DNA of 31,579 nucleotides from Bacillota bacterium (GTDB lineage: Bacteria; Bacillota; Clostridia; Acetivibrionales; DSM-1351). The DNA is taken from contig JAEZOA010000037.1 in NCBI GenBank assembly GCA_023441625.1, positions 1-31,579 of the forward strand, written 5' to 3'. Position 1 is the first letter of the stretch. Every line of letters begins with the position of its first letter. Made by a program: the position numbers and the translations under genes. Below the pieces are notes generated by a model, which made no database searches, was not told the origin of the DNA, and saw nothing but the letters and a program-made list of their open reading frames with translations. Shown here piece after piece: positions 1 to 7,826 of this stretch.

Positions 1-1
1 A

Positions 2-15
2 GCCCAAATGTGGGC
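2..15 (+). other. Small hairpin just before the modA ribosome binding site
   Basis: The first bases of the window form GCCCA, loop AATG, TGGGC, a 5-bp stem that ends two bases before the modA ribosome binding site. It may be the 3' end of a larger leader, since modABC operons in Clostridia are often preceded by a molybdenum-cofactor (Moco) RNA, but too little is inside the window to say. It could equally be a chance stem. Confidence 0.3.
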
Positions 16-27
16 ATGGAGGTTATT

Positions 28-906
28 ATGAGAACAACAAATAAAAAAGAATTAATATTGTTTCTTGTTGTTTCGATGCTAATTATAATGTTTTCAGGTT
101 GTACAAATAAAACGTCAGAGGCATTAGCTACTTTGGCAGCTGTATCTCAGACAGCCTCTGAAAATTCATCAAATCAACAGAAAAAAATTGAGCTTGTTGT
201 GTCAGCTGCTGCCAGCTTAACAGATGTTGCATCTGAAATTGCAAATATGTATAAAAAGGTAGCACCATACGTAACTGTTACCTTTGCCTTTGGTTCATCA
301 GGAGCATTGCAGACTCAAATTGAAGAAGGAGCGCCTTCGGATATTTTTATGTCAGCAGCTACAAAACAGATGAATGTCCTTGCAGAAAAAGGTTTAATTA
401 AAGAAGGTACAGAGAAGGAACTGCTTGTAAATAGAGTTGTATTAATTACTCCAAAGGATAGCTTAAAAGGAATTACAAGCTTTGAGACAGTTGCTACTGA
501 AAAGGTTTCGACTATTGCTTTGGGAGAACCCAGCAGCGTTCCAGTAGGTCAGTATTCTGAGGAGATCTTTACTTCTCTTGGCATTTGGAAGAAAGTGAAG
601 TCGAAGGCGAACTATGGTAGTGATGTAAGACAGGTTCTTACTTGGGTAGAGGGTGGAGAGGTTGATTGCGGAGTGGTATATGCAACTGATGCAGCTACAT
701 CACAAAAAATTACTGTGGTTTGCGAGGCTCCAAGGGATAGTCATAAGCCTGTTATATATACTATGGCTATACTGAAAAACAGTAAACAGGTTGATGCTGC
801 ACAAAGCTTTTTAGAATATTTATCAACACCTGAGGTTGCTAATATTTTTAAAAAATATGGTTTCGAGATGATTAGTAAGAATGATTTTAACATGGGAGGT
901 GAGTAA
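28..906 (+). CDS. modA: Molybdate ABC transporter substrate-binding lipoprotein ModA
   Basis: Extracytoplasmic molybdate-binding protein that delivers the oxyanion to the ModBC permease. The first residues are basic (MRTTNKK), followed by a hydrophobic stretch and the lipobox FSGC, so it should be a lipoprotein anchored on the outer face of the membrane. The mature part has the family signatures AASLTDVASEIA, FGSSGALQTQIEEGAPSDIF and the C-terminal FLEYLSTPEVANIFKKYGFE. The length is 292 residues. I chose the ATG at 28 because GGAGG (18-22) lies five bases upstream; an in-frame GTG at 10 would place the ribosome binding site inside the gene. It is the first gene of modABC. The identity is secure at family level; molybdate rather than tungstate is inferred from the family and the neighbours. 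Confidence 0.93.
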   Translation: MRTTNKKELILFLVVSMLIIMFSGCTNKTSEALATLAAVSQTASENSSNQQKKIELVVSAAASLTDVASEIANMYKKVAPYVTVTFAFGSSGALQTQIEEGAPSDIFMSAATKQMNVLAEKGLIKEGTEKELLVNRVVLITPKDSLKGITSFETVATEKVSTIALGEPSSVPVGQYSEEIFTSLGIWKKVKSKANYGSDVRQVLTWVEGGEVDCGVVYATDAATSQKITVVCEAPRDSHKPVIYTMAILKNSKQVDAAQSFLEYLSTPEVANIFKKYGFEMISKNDFNMGGE

Positions 907-1585
907 CATAGATTTATCACCGCTTTATATATCGCTTAAGGTAGCCTCTATTGCTACCGTAATAACAATTTTTACAGGTATTGCAGCCGCACGATATGTT
1001 TTGAAAATCAGGCGTTTCAAGGGCTTTATTGATGGTTTGTTTACTCTGCCCATGGTACTACCTCCTACGGTTATAGGCTTTTTCCTATTAATTATTTTGG
1101 GGAAAAACAGCTTACTTGGAAAATTGCTTTTTCAGTTTAATATAACAATTGTTTTTACTTGGATAGGTGCTATAGTTGCTTCTACTGTAGTATCCTTTCC
1201 GTTAATGTACCGCACTGTAAGAGGAGCGTTGGAACAGTTTGATTCAAACTTGATTTTTGCGGCCAGAACACTAGGAATTTCTGAGATTAGAATCTTTTGG
1301 AGAATTATTATTCCGAACGTAATTCCCGGCATTATGGCAGGAACTATTCTTACCTTTGCAAGAGCTCTTGGGGAATTTGGAGCAACCATAATGCTTGCCG
1401 GGAACATTCCAGGAAAAACACAGACAATTGCAGTTGCTGTATATACGGCAGTACAGGCAGGAGATAGGGCCAAAGCCTACAATTGGGTATTGATTATCTG
1501 TGCTATGTCATTTACCGCAATGATACTCATGAATTCTTGGAACAATACCCAATATAAAAAATCAGCAAAAAGGGGTGATTTTTGA
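881..1585 (+). CDS. modB: Molybdate ABC transporter permease ModB
   Basis: Integral membrane permease of the ModABC importer. It shows several hydrophobic spans and the cytoplasmic EAA-type loop that docks the ATPase (AARTLGISEIRIFWRIIIPN, then ALGEFGATIMLAGN, typical of ModB). The first in-frame ATG is at 881, inside modA, and has no good ribosome binding site. A near-perfect site, GGAGGTGA (895-902), lies downstream of that ATG and five bases before an in-frame ATA codon at 908 (ATA GAT TTA TCA CCG). True initiation may therefore be at the non-canonical ATA, giving 225 residues instead of 234. Coordinates are given from the ATG. The stop codon overlaps the modC start (TGATG), so the two genes are translationally coupled. 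Confidence 0.92.
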   Translation: MILTWEVSNIDLSPLYISLKVASIATVITIFTGIAAARYVLKIRRFKGFIDGLFTLPMVLPPTVIGFFLLIILGKNSLLGKLLFQFNITIVFTWIGAIVASTVVSFPLMYRTVRGALEQFDSNLIFAARTLGISEIRIFWRIIIPNVIPGIMAGTILTFARALGEFGATIMLAGNIPGKTQTIAVAVYTAVQAGDRAKAYNWVLIICAMSFTAMILMNSWNNTQYKKSAKRGDF

Positions 1586-2646
1586 TGGCTCTCTATGTTG
1601 ATATTAAAAAAAATTTAGGGGATTTTAAACTTGAAGTTAAGTTTACTGCTCAGGAAGAAATTATGGCCATATTGGGTGCTTCTGGCTGTGGGAAAAGCAT
1701 GAGCTTAAAATGTATAGCAGGAATAGAAACCCCTGATGAAGGTAGAATTATACTAGGAGACAGGGTTTTGTTTGATTCGAAAAAGAATATAAATTTATCA
1801 CCTCAAAAAAGAAAGGTAGGATATTTGTTTCAAAACTATGCATTATTTCCGAATATGACGGTAGAGGAAAACATTGGAGCAGGGGTTACCCTTCCTAAAA
1901 ACGAGCGAATAAGTGTGGTAAAAGAAAAAATAAAAGCATTTTATTTAGAGGGGTTGGAAAAAAAACGGCCTAATCAGCTCTCGGGTGGACAGCAGCAAAG
2001 AGTTGCTCTTGCCAGAATTTTAGCTTCAGAGCCAGAAATTATTATGCTGGATGAACCGTTTTCTGCTTTGGACAGCTACTTAAAATGGCAGTTAGAGCAA
2101 GAGCTGATAGAGGTGCTATCAGCTTTTCGAGGAACTATCTTATTTGTATCCCACAACAGAGATGAAGTTTATCGTTTCTGTGACAGCATTGCAGTTGTTT
2201 CAGATGGCAAAGTTGATATGGTAAGTAAAAAGGAGGATTTATTCAAAAATCCACATACCTTGTCGGCTGCACTTTTATCAGGCTGTAAAAATATTTCAAG
2301 AGCACAGAAGCTTACAGAACACACCTTAAATGCAATTGATTGGGATATGGTTTTGTATACAAGAAGAGAAGTACCAGAGGATATAAAGCACGTTGGTATG
2401 AGAGCTCACTATTTTAAGTATGCAGAGAATGGGGATGTACAAAATGCTATGACGTGTGAAGTGATAAAAGTAATTGAAAATCCATTTTCTAATATTATTC
2501 TGCTCAAAAATAGAAACAGTATTGGTAAAGATGGTTTCTCAAGGTTGAGGTGGGAAGTAGATAAGGATATTTGGAAAGAAATTTCTAATACAAAAAAACC
2601 TATAAGACTGATTTTTCGAGAACAGGATTTGCTGCTGCTTAGTTAA
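1585..2646 (+). CDS. modC: Molybdate ABC transporter ATP-binding protein ModC
   Basis: ATPase subunit that powers molybdate uptake. It has Walker A GASGCGKS (residues 31-38), the Q-loop segment LFQNYALFPNMTVEEN, the signature LSGGQQQRVALAR (from residue 132), Walker B IIMLDEPFSALD (about 152-163) and the H-loop FVSHNRDE. A C-terminal extension of about 120 residues fits a TOBE-type oxyanion-sensing domain. The length is 353 residues, usual for ModC. The start is the ATG at 1585, whose bases overlap the modB stop; AGGGGTGA (1571-1578) is the ribosome binding site. It is the last gene of the molybdate operon, and a hairpin terminator follows about 90 bases later. Confidence 0.92.
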   Translation: MALYVDIKKNLGDFKLEVKFTAQEEIMAILGASGCGKSMSLKCIAGIETPDEGRIILGDRVLFDSKKNINLSPQKRKVGYLFQNYALFPNMTVEENIGAGVTLPKNERISVVKEKIKAFYLEGLEKKRPNQLSGGQQQRVALARILASEPEIIMLDEPFSALDSYLKWQLEQELIEVLSAFRGTILFVSHNRDEVYRFCDSIAVVSDGKVDMVSKKEDLFKNPHTLSAALLSGCKNISRAQKLTEHTLNAIDWDMVLYTRREVPEDIKHVGMRAHYFKYAENGDVQNAMTCEVIKVIENPFSNIILLKNRNSIGKDGFSRLRWEVDKDIWKEISNTKKPIRLIFREQDLLLLS

Positions 2647-2733
2647 TACAACTAGTATGAAAACTTATGATTTTAATTTATCATTTTGTGTAAAATTATA
2701 TATATACAGCCAATAGAAAATAATAATATAATA

Positions 2734-2770
2734 ACATAAAAGCGACGTAATAAATGTCGCTTATTTATGT
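2734..2770 (+). terminator. Probable intrinsic terminator of modABC
   Basis: AAGCGAC (2740-2746) pairs with GTCGCTT (2756-2762) around a nine-base loop. The flanking ACATAA (2734-2739) and TTATGT (2765-2770) can extend the stem past a two-base bulge. The tail is ATTTATGTT rather than a clean T-run, so termination efficiency is uncertain. The stem is nearly symmetrical and could act in both directions. Confidence 0.6.
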
Positions 2771-2789
2771 TCGCCCAGCATGGGCGAAC
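2769..2789 (+). repeat. Perfect GC-rich hairpin next to the dispersed repeat
   Basis: GTTCGCCCA, loop GCA, TGGGCGAAC is a perfect nine-base inverted repeat with a three-base loop. It is unusually GC-rich for this AT-rich intergenic DNA. It begins within the end of the modC terminator stem and lies two bases before a copy of the 40-bp dispersed repeat. No T-run follows, so it is unlikely to be a simple terminator. Function unknown. Confidence 0.6.
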
Positions 2790-2791
2790 TC

Positions 2792-2831
2792 TTAACATAA
2801 GCAATGTTGGCTTGTCAACATGCGTTGTTTA
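2792..2831 (+). repeat. Dispersed 40-bp imperfect palindrome, copy 1
   Basis: Starts TTAACATAAGCAATGTTGGC and ends GCGTTGTTTA. It can fold as ATGTTG, loop GCTTGT, CAACAT with an extra GC pair beyond. The same unit occurs at 7846-7885 (plus a half unit) and 11052-11091, always between genes and in the same orientation. Compared with the other two copies this one has CAACATGC in place of CAACTTGC, which pairs with the otherwise bulged T and so keeps the hairpin. Confidence 0.8.
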
Positions 2832-2860
2832 ATCATACTACTCTTGGAGGCTAATACAAA

Positions 2861-3838
2861 ATGAATGATATACAGATAATAATACAACAAATAATTATCC
2901 TAACACTTCTGGGAATAATAGGGTTTGTAGCAGGTAGAAAGAATTTTTTGCCAGAGAATTCTCATAAATATATATCGGCACTTATTTTGAAGATAACTAT
3001 GCCTTTTTTAATTTTTACGACAATGGGAAACTATTCATTTACTAATGAAACACTGAAAAATGGTGCTTATATATTTATTCTAGGAGTTGCTTTTATACTT
3101 TTATCAGGATTAATAGCCTTGGGCCAATGCAAGGTAATGGGTATAAAGGAAAAAACAAAAAATATATATATTTCACAATCAATGTTCGGAAATGTAATAT
3201 TTATGGCATATCCACTACTTAAAGCAATGTATGGCGATATAGGCATAGTATATGCCATTTTCTTTAACATAGCTAGTGACGCTATACTCTGGACCTTAGG
3301 TGTTTATTTGTTTAATAGGCATAACTCCAAGAGTTGGAAGGATAATCTATCACATCTAATTAACCCTAATACTATAGCATTTTTAGGTGGAATAATGATG
3401 ATAGCGTTAAAGTCACTTTTCAAAATAGATAAAATATATGAATTTAATGTTATTTGGAATGTTGTTTATTCAGCCTTCAATGGCCTAGGGCATACAACAA
3501 TATACCTATCTATGATTTTTGTTGGATTAATTCTTTCAGATATAAGAGTATCAGGGGTAAAGGATATATTAGCTAGATACCATTACCTTGTATACTCAGC
3601 CTTTAAGCTGCTGCTTATACCTATTTTAGCAGTTGTCTTTTTTAAGCTTACCAATAACTTTTTTGACGTATATGTTAAAAAGATAGTGGTATTGCAGCTG
3701 GCTATGCCTTCAGCTACAATAGTTTCTGCACTTGCACTGCAGTATGATTCAGACTACAATGCCGCTACAGAGGGGATATTCGTTTCAACAATATTGTCGA
3801 TGTTTACATTACCTTTTATAGTCTATTTGCTCCTGTAA
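2861..3838 (+). CDS. AEC-family (auxin efflux carrier type) permease
   Basis: Integral membrane protein of 325 residues with about ten hydrophobic spans, resembling the bacterial AEC family of secondary transporters, whose members export organic acids, malate/malonate-type anions or amino-acid derivatives. Supporting segments are the N-terminal GIIGFVAGRKNFLPENSHKYISALI, KITMPFLIF, the GNVIFMAYPLL motif in mid-protein and the C-terminal QLAMPSATIVSALALQY. The ATG at 2861 has GGAGG (2846-2850) ten bases upstream, slightly long but the only good candidate. It stands alone: modC is separated by a terminator and a repeat, and its own terminator follows about 20 bases after the stop. The substrate cannot be told from sequence. 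Confidence 0.85.
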   Translation: MNDIQIIIQQIIILTLLGIIGFVAGRKNFLPENSHKYISALILKITMPFLIFTTMGNYSFTNETLKNGAYIFILGVAFILLSGLIALGQCKVMGIKEKTKNIYISQSMFGNVIFMAYPLLKAMYGDIGIVYAIFFNIASDAILWTLGVYLFNRHNSKSWKDNLSHLINPNTIAFLGGIMMIALKSLFKIDKIYEFNVIWNVVYSAFNGLGHTTIYLSMIFVGLILSDIRVSGVKDILARYHYLVYSAFKLLLIPILAVVFFKLTNNFFDVYVKKIVVLQLAMPSATIVSALALQYDSDYNAATEGIFVSTILSMFTLPFIVYLLL

Positions 3839-3857
3839 TCTTTAGTTCCGAATATTC

Positions 3858-3890
3858 AAACCAAACATTAAATTAATGTTCGGTTTTTTT
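3858..3890 (+). terminator. Intrinsic terminator after the AEC permease; also resembles a PurBox dyad
   Basis: AAACC (3858-3862) and AACATT (3864-3869) pair with AATGTT (3875-3880) and GGTTT (3882-3886) around one A/C mismatch. A run of seven T follows, a good terminator for the permease gene. On the reverse strand the 3' arm reads AAAACCGAACATT, which resembles the Bacillus PurR operator (PurBox, core CGAAC). The dyad ends ten bases before the -35 box of the purine operon, so a second role as operator is possible but unproven. Confidence 0.75.
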
Positions 3891-3900
3891 GTTAGATTAA

Positions 3901-3930
3901 TTGACAATTGAACTTAATATTTGATAATAT
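3901..3930 (+). promoter_or_regulatory. Sigma-A promoter of the purine operon
   Basis: TTGACA (3901-3906) is a perfect -35 box, and TAATAT (3925-3930) lies 18 bases downstream as the -10 box. Transcription would begin near 3937, giving a leader of about 70 bases before purE. I see no guanine-type riboswitch core in that leader, so control would have to be at the promoter (see the PurBox-like dyad at 3858-3890) or further downstream. Confidence 0.75.
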
Positions 3931-4008
3931 TAGTATGTAAATACGAATGATTTTATTAAAATATCAAAAAATGTTCAGAAACTTACTTGGGATGTGGAGG
4001 ATGGATTA

Positions 4009-4521
4009 ATGTGTATTTCAAGAGATGCTAAAGTAGCTGTTATTATGGGAAGTGATTCTGACCTTTCAGTTATGAAGAATTGTATAAAGGTTTTGAAGGA
4101 ATTTGGAATAAATTATGAGGTGAAGGTATGTTCAGCACATAGAACACCTGATAAAGCTTCTGAATTTGCAAGAAATGCTGAAGAAAATGGCATTGATGTT
4201 ATTATTGCAGCAGCAGGAAAAGCGGCCCATTTGGCTGGAGTATTAGCAGCCCATACACCTATCCCGGTTATTGGAGTTCCAATTAAATCTTCAACAATGG
4301 ATGGCTTAGATTCACTGCTTTCAACAGTTCAAATGCCATCAGGAATACCTGTTGCAACAGTTGCTATTGATGGGGCAGAGAATGCAGCTATATTGGCAGT
4401 TCAAATTCTATCAGTTGGCTATAATGGTTTGAGGCTTAAGCTCACAGATTATAAGAAATCATTAGCTGAAAAGGTTGAAAAGAAAAATATTGAGCTTCAA
4501 AAGAAGTTAGAAGAAATATAA
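4009..4521 (+). CDS. purE: N5-carboxyaminoimidazole ribonucleotide mutase PurE
   Basis: Converts N5-CAIR to CAIR in de novo purine synthesis in the cytoplasm. The class I PurE signatures are present: VAVIMGSDSDLSVMK near the N-terminus (substrate phosphate loop), VCSAHRTPDKASEFAR with the catalytic histidine, AAAGKAAHLAGVLAAHTPIPVIG, and GLDSLLSTVQMPSGIPVATVAI. The length of 170 residues is normal for the family. I chose the ATG at 4009 because GGAGG (3996-4000) lies eight bases before it; a GTG at 3994 in frame is overlapped by that site. It is the first gene of a six-gene purine operon. No purC follows it, although purE-purC-purF is a common order. Confidence 0.95.
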   Translation: MCISRDAKVAVIMGSDSDLSVMKNCIKVLKEFGINYEVKVCSAHRTPDKASEFARNAEENGIDVIIAAAGKAAHLAGVLAAHTPIPVIGVPIKSSTMDGLDSLLSTVQMPSGIPVATVAIDGAENAAILAVQILSVGYNGLRLKLTDYKKSLAEKVEKKNIELQKKLEEI

Positions 4522-4587
4522 ATGTAAATGGATAATAATTAGGTGCAAATATAAAATAAACCATCAAATATAAAAAGGAGTAACCTC

Positions 4588-6051
4588 ATGTGTGATTTTG
4601 GTCAATGCTTACAGTGTAACAATTTAGACTGCTTTGATGAACGAATGGATAAAATGCACGAAGAATGTGGTGTATTCGGAATATATTCAATAGATAATAA
4701 TGATATAGATGTTGCAGGTATGACTTATTATGGACTGTACTCACTTCAGCACAGAGGGCAGGAAAGTGCCGGGATTGCAGTAAGTGACAAGGAAACAATA
4801 ATCTATCACAAAGACATGGGCTTAGTTCCAGAGATATTCGATAAAGTCGTACTAAATCACTTGAAGGGTACAATAGCTGTCGGTCATGTTCGTTACTCAA
4901 CCACTGGTGCAAGCAGACGTGAAAACTCACAGCCCATAGTTGTCAGATCAAGAAATGGACAAATTGCTCTTGCCCATAATGGAAACATAGTTAATGCTGC
5001 CGCTCTTAGAGAACAAATGGAGGAATGCGGAACTATATTTCAGACTACAAATGATACTGAGGTCTTGATAAATTTAATAACAAAGCATAGTATAACTACA
5101 AATATACTCGAAGAAGCTGTTGAAAAAATGATGCATGATGTTAAAGGATCTTATGGAATAATTCTTATGACAGCCAGTAAGATGCTGGGAGTAAGAGATC
5201 CATATGGAATAAGACCCTTATGTATCGGAAAAACGTCAACAGCTTATGTTATTGCATCAGAATCTTGTGCATTAGATGCTGTTAACGCTGAATTTATCAG
5301 AGATATTGAGCCTGGAGAAATTGTTATAATTGAGGATAATGAGATAAGGTCAATTAAGCCATTTAATAATAAAGAAACTAAACTGTGTATATTTGAGTTT
5401 GTTTATTTTGCCAGACCGGATAGCATAATTGATGGTGCTAGCGTTCAACAATCCAGATACGAAGCGGGAAAACGTCTGGCAATTGAGCATCCTGTAGAGG
5501 CTGATGTAGTAATTGGAGTTCCTGACTCGGGACTATCAGCAGCAATAGGATTTTCAAGACAGTCAGGTATTCCTTATGGAGAAGGAATTGTTAAGAACAG
5601 ATATGTAGGAAGAACATTTATTCAGCCAAGCCAAGGCATGAGAGAGATGGCTGTAAGAATTAAGCATAATGCTATTAAACAGACAATACAAGGAAAAAGG
5701 GTTGTAATTATAGATGATTCAATTGTTAGAGGTACAACCACCAGACGAATAGTTCAGATATTAAAAAAAGCAGGAGCCAAAGAGGTTCACATGAGAGTTA
5801 GCTCACCTCCTCTTAAATTCCCTTGCTATTTTGGAATTGACATTTCGTCGAGAAAAGAACTTGTTGCAAATAAACTATCAGTAGATGAAATCAGAGAAAT
5901 GATTTGTGCTGATACATTAGGATATTTAAGCATAGAGGGATTATTGGAAACGCCGATAAATTCAAAATGTGGATTTTGCGCAGCTTGCTTGAATGGAGAT
6001 TATCCTTTAGACGTACCTGATGAGGGAGATAAATTCAGCTGTGGCTGCTAA
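4588..6051 (+). CDS. purF: Amidophosphoribosyltransferase PurF
   Basis: Makes phosphoribosylamine from PRPP and glutamine, the committed step of purine synthesis. The N-terminal glutaminase nucleophile is Cys27 (EECGVFGIYS), exposed after removal of a propeptide. The PRTase domain carries the PRPP loop VVIIDDSIVRGTTTRRIV. Cys267, Cys413, Cys461 and Cys464 match the four ligands of the Bacillus-type [4Fe-4S] cluster. The start at 4588 is backed by AAGGAG (4575-4580). This gives a 26-residue propeptide with four cysteines (2, 7, 10, 15), longer and more cysteine-rich than the 11-residue Bacillus one. Met20 is an alternative start but lacks a ribosome binding site. 487 residues. Confidence 0.95.
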   Translation: MCDFGQCLQCNNLDCFDERMDKMHEECGVFGIYSIDNNDIDVAGMTYYGLYSLQHRGQESAGIAVSDKETIIYHKDMGLVPEIFDKVVLNHLKGTIAVGHVRYSTTGASRRENSQPIVVRSRNGQIALAHNGNIVNAAALREQMEECGTIFQTTNDTEVLINLITKHSITTNILEEAVEKMMHDVKGSYGIILMTASKMLGVRDPYGIRPLCIGKTSTAYVIASESCALDAVNAEFIRDIEPGEIVIIEDNEIRSIKPFNNKETKLCIFEFVYFARPDSIIDGASVQQSRYEAGKRLAIEHPVEADVVIGVPDSGLSAAIGFSRQSGIPYGEGIVKNRYVGRTFIQPSQGMREMAVRIKHNAIKQTIQGKRVVIIDDSIVRGTTTRRIVQILKKAGAKEVHMRVSSPPLKFPCYFGIDISSRKELVANKLSVDEIREMICADTLGYLSIEGLLETPINSKCGFCAACLNGDYPLDVPDEGDKFSCGC

Positions 6052-6059
6052 TATGGGGC

Positions 6060-6099
6060 AAAACAAATAAACCTACGCAAAGCTCGGTTTATTTGTTTT
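6060..6099 (+). terminator. Long AT-rich hairpin between purF and purM
   Basis: AAAACAAATAAACC (6060-6073) pairs perfectly with GGTTTATTTGTTTT (6086-6099) around a 12-base loop, and the 3' arm ends in TTTT-C-TTT. It sits nine bases after the purF stop and more than 80 bases before purM. It looks like an intrinsic terminator or a 3'-end stabilising stem inside the operon and could lower expression of purM and later genes relative to purE-purF. Confidence 0.6.
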
Positions 6100-6181
6100 C
6101 TTTGAGGGTTAAGCGAGTTAGAACTAATAATAAATTACCTATGCGAGCGGATTGTAAAATAAAATATTGGAGGGTTAAATT

Positions 6182-7204
6182 ATGACTACATATAGAGATG
6201 CAGGTGTTGATGTTGAAGCAGGTTACGAGTCGGTTAAACTGATAAAAGACCATGTAAAACGCACATTCAGACCAGAAGTTATGACAGAATTAGGTGGGTT
6301 TGGTGGACTTTTTAGTTTGGACAAATCAAAGTATGAAGAGCCAGTTTTAGTTTCTGGCACAGATGGAGTTGGTACAAAGCTTAAAATGGCTTTCTTATTG
6401 AATAAACATGATTCAGTAGGTATTGATTGTGTTGCTATGTGTGTAAATGACATTGTATGCTCTGGAGCTGAACCATTGTTTTTCTTGGATTATATTGCAG
6501 TTGGAAAAAACTATCCTGAAAAGGTTGCTGAGATTGTTAAAGGTGTTTCAGAAGGCTGTGTTATGGCAGGATGCTCTCTCATAGGTGGGGAAACTGCTGA
6601 GATGCCAGGGTTTTATCCTGTGGATGAATATGACTTGGCTGGCTTTACTGTTGGGATTGTTGACAAAAGCAAAATAATTGATGGAAAGAGCATAAAAGCT
6701 GGTGACAAGCTTATTGGACTGCCATCTTCAGGTATTCATAGTAACGGATATTCTTTAGTTAGAAAGCTTATTAATCCAACAAAAGACGGATTAAATGAAT
6801 ATGTTGAAAAGCTTGGCTGCACTATGGGAGAAGAATTAATTAAACCGACAAGGATATATGTAAAAACAATTCTTGATTTAATAAAGAAATTTGAAGTTAA
6901 AGGAATTTCTCACATAACAGGCGGAGGATTTATAGAGAATATTCCGAGAATGGTGCCCGAAGGTTTAAGAGTTAATATTCAAAAGGGCTCATGGCCCATT
7001 CTTCCAATATTCGATATGCTAAAGAGCTTGGGTAACATGGGGGATAGTGACATATTTAATACCTTTAATATGGGTATTGGTATGGTTTTGGCTGTGGATG
7101 CTGATAAAGCTGAGGAGATAACAGCGTATTTAAAATCAGTTGGAGAACAAGCCTTTATTATAGGTTCAATTGCTGAAGGTGAAGCAGGTGTAGATATATG
7201 CTGA
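6182..7204 (+). CDS. purM: Phosphoribosylformylglycinamidine cyclo-ligase (AIR synthetase) PurM
   Basis: ATP-dependent cyclisation of FGAM to AIR. The 340-residue length is typical. Landmarks are GGFGGLFSLDKSKYEEPVLVSGTDGVGTKLK near the N-terminus (nucleotide-binding region), VAMCVNDIVCSGAEPLFFLDYIA, GGETAEMPGFYP, GLPSSGIHSNGYSLVRKL and ISHITGGGFIENIPRMVP. The start ATG at 6182 has GGAGGG (6169-6174) seven bases upstream. The 130-base gap from purF contains a stable hairpin. The last seven bases overlap the start of purN, so these two are translationally coupled. Confidence 0.95.
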   Translation: MTTYRDAGVDVEAGYESVKLIKDHVKRTFRPEVMTELGGFGGLFSLDKSKYEEPVLVSGTDGVGTKLKMAFLLNKHDSVGIDCVAMCVNDIVCSGAEPLFFLDYIAVGKNYPEKVAEIVKGVSEGCVMAGCSLIGGETAEMPGFYPVDEYDLAGFTVGIVDKSKIIDGKSIKAGDKLIGLPSSGIHSNGYSLVRKLINPTKDGLNEYVEKLGCTMGEELIKPTRIYVKTILDLIKKFEVKGISHITGGGFIENIPRMVPEGLRVNIQKGSWPILPIFDMLKSLGNMGDSDIFNTFNMGIGMVLAVDADKAEEITAYLKSVGEQAFIIGSIAEGEAGVDIC

Positions 7205-7821
7205 ATATAGGTGTATTGGTATCCGGAGGAGGGTCAAACCTTCAGGCTATCATGGACAGGATAGAAAGCGGATATATACAGAATGTTCGAATTGTGACTG
7301 TGGTATCAAGCAAGCCAGGAGTATATGCACTTCAGAGAGCACAGGATAACGGTATCAATAATACATATATATCCAGAAAGTCATATGATAATATAGATGA
7401 CTATGATGATGCTCTTATCAGGCATTTTGATGAGAATAAGGTGGACTTGGTAGTTATGGCAGGCTTTTTATCCATTCTGGGTGAAAGGTTCAATAAGTTT
7501 TATGAAAAAAGAATTATCAATATTCACCCGTCATTAATTCCTGCATTCTGCGGAAAAGGCTTCTATGGAATTATCCCTCACCAGCATGCAATAGCGTCAG
7601 GTGTCAAGGTGACAGGTGCAACAGTGCATTTTGTGGAATTAGAGGCTGATACCGGTCCAATTATATTACAAAAGGCTGTATATGTTGAGGATAATGATAC
7701 GCCCGAAATACTTCAGAAAAGGGTCATGGAACAGGCTGAATGGGAGATACTTCCTGAAGCAATTAAACTATATGCCGAAAACAGGCTGGTTATTGAAGGA
7801 AAGAGAGTAAAGATAGTCTAA
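7198..7821 (+). CDS. purN: Phosphoribosylglycinamide formyltransferase PurN
   Basis: Transfers a formyl group from 10-formyl-tetrahydrofolate to GAR. The protein has 207 residues. The N-terminal GVLVSGGGSNLQAIMD binds the GAR phosphate, and the catalytic Asn108, His110 (NIHPSLIPAF) and Asp151 (ADTGPI) match the Asn/His/Asp triad of the family. A short insertion after PAF (CGKGFYGIIPHQHAI) replaces the usual PGKHAHEQAL-type segment without loss of key residues. The start overlaps the end of purM. The dispersed repeat follows immediately after the stop. Confidence 0.95.
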   Translation: MLNIGVLVSGGGSNLQAIMDRIESGYIQNVRIVTVVSSKPGVYALQRAQDNGINNTYISRKSYDNIDDYDDALIRHFDENKVDLVVMAGFLSILGERFNKFYEKRIINIHPSLIPAFCGKGFYGIIPHQHAIASGVKVTGATVHFVELEADTGPIILQKAVYVEDNDTPEILQKRVMEQAEWEILPEAIKLYAENRLVIEGKRVKIV

Positions 7822-7826
7822 ATCTC

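Noticed and set aside
1132..1473. Minus-strand 113-codon frame inside modB
   Set aside because: A shadow of the modB reading frame; no ribosome binding site and no recognisable domain, whereas modB itself matches its family throughout.
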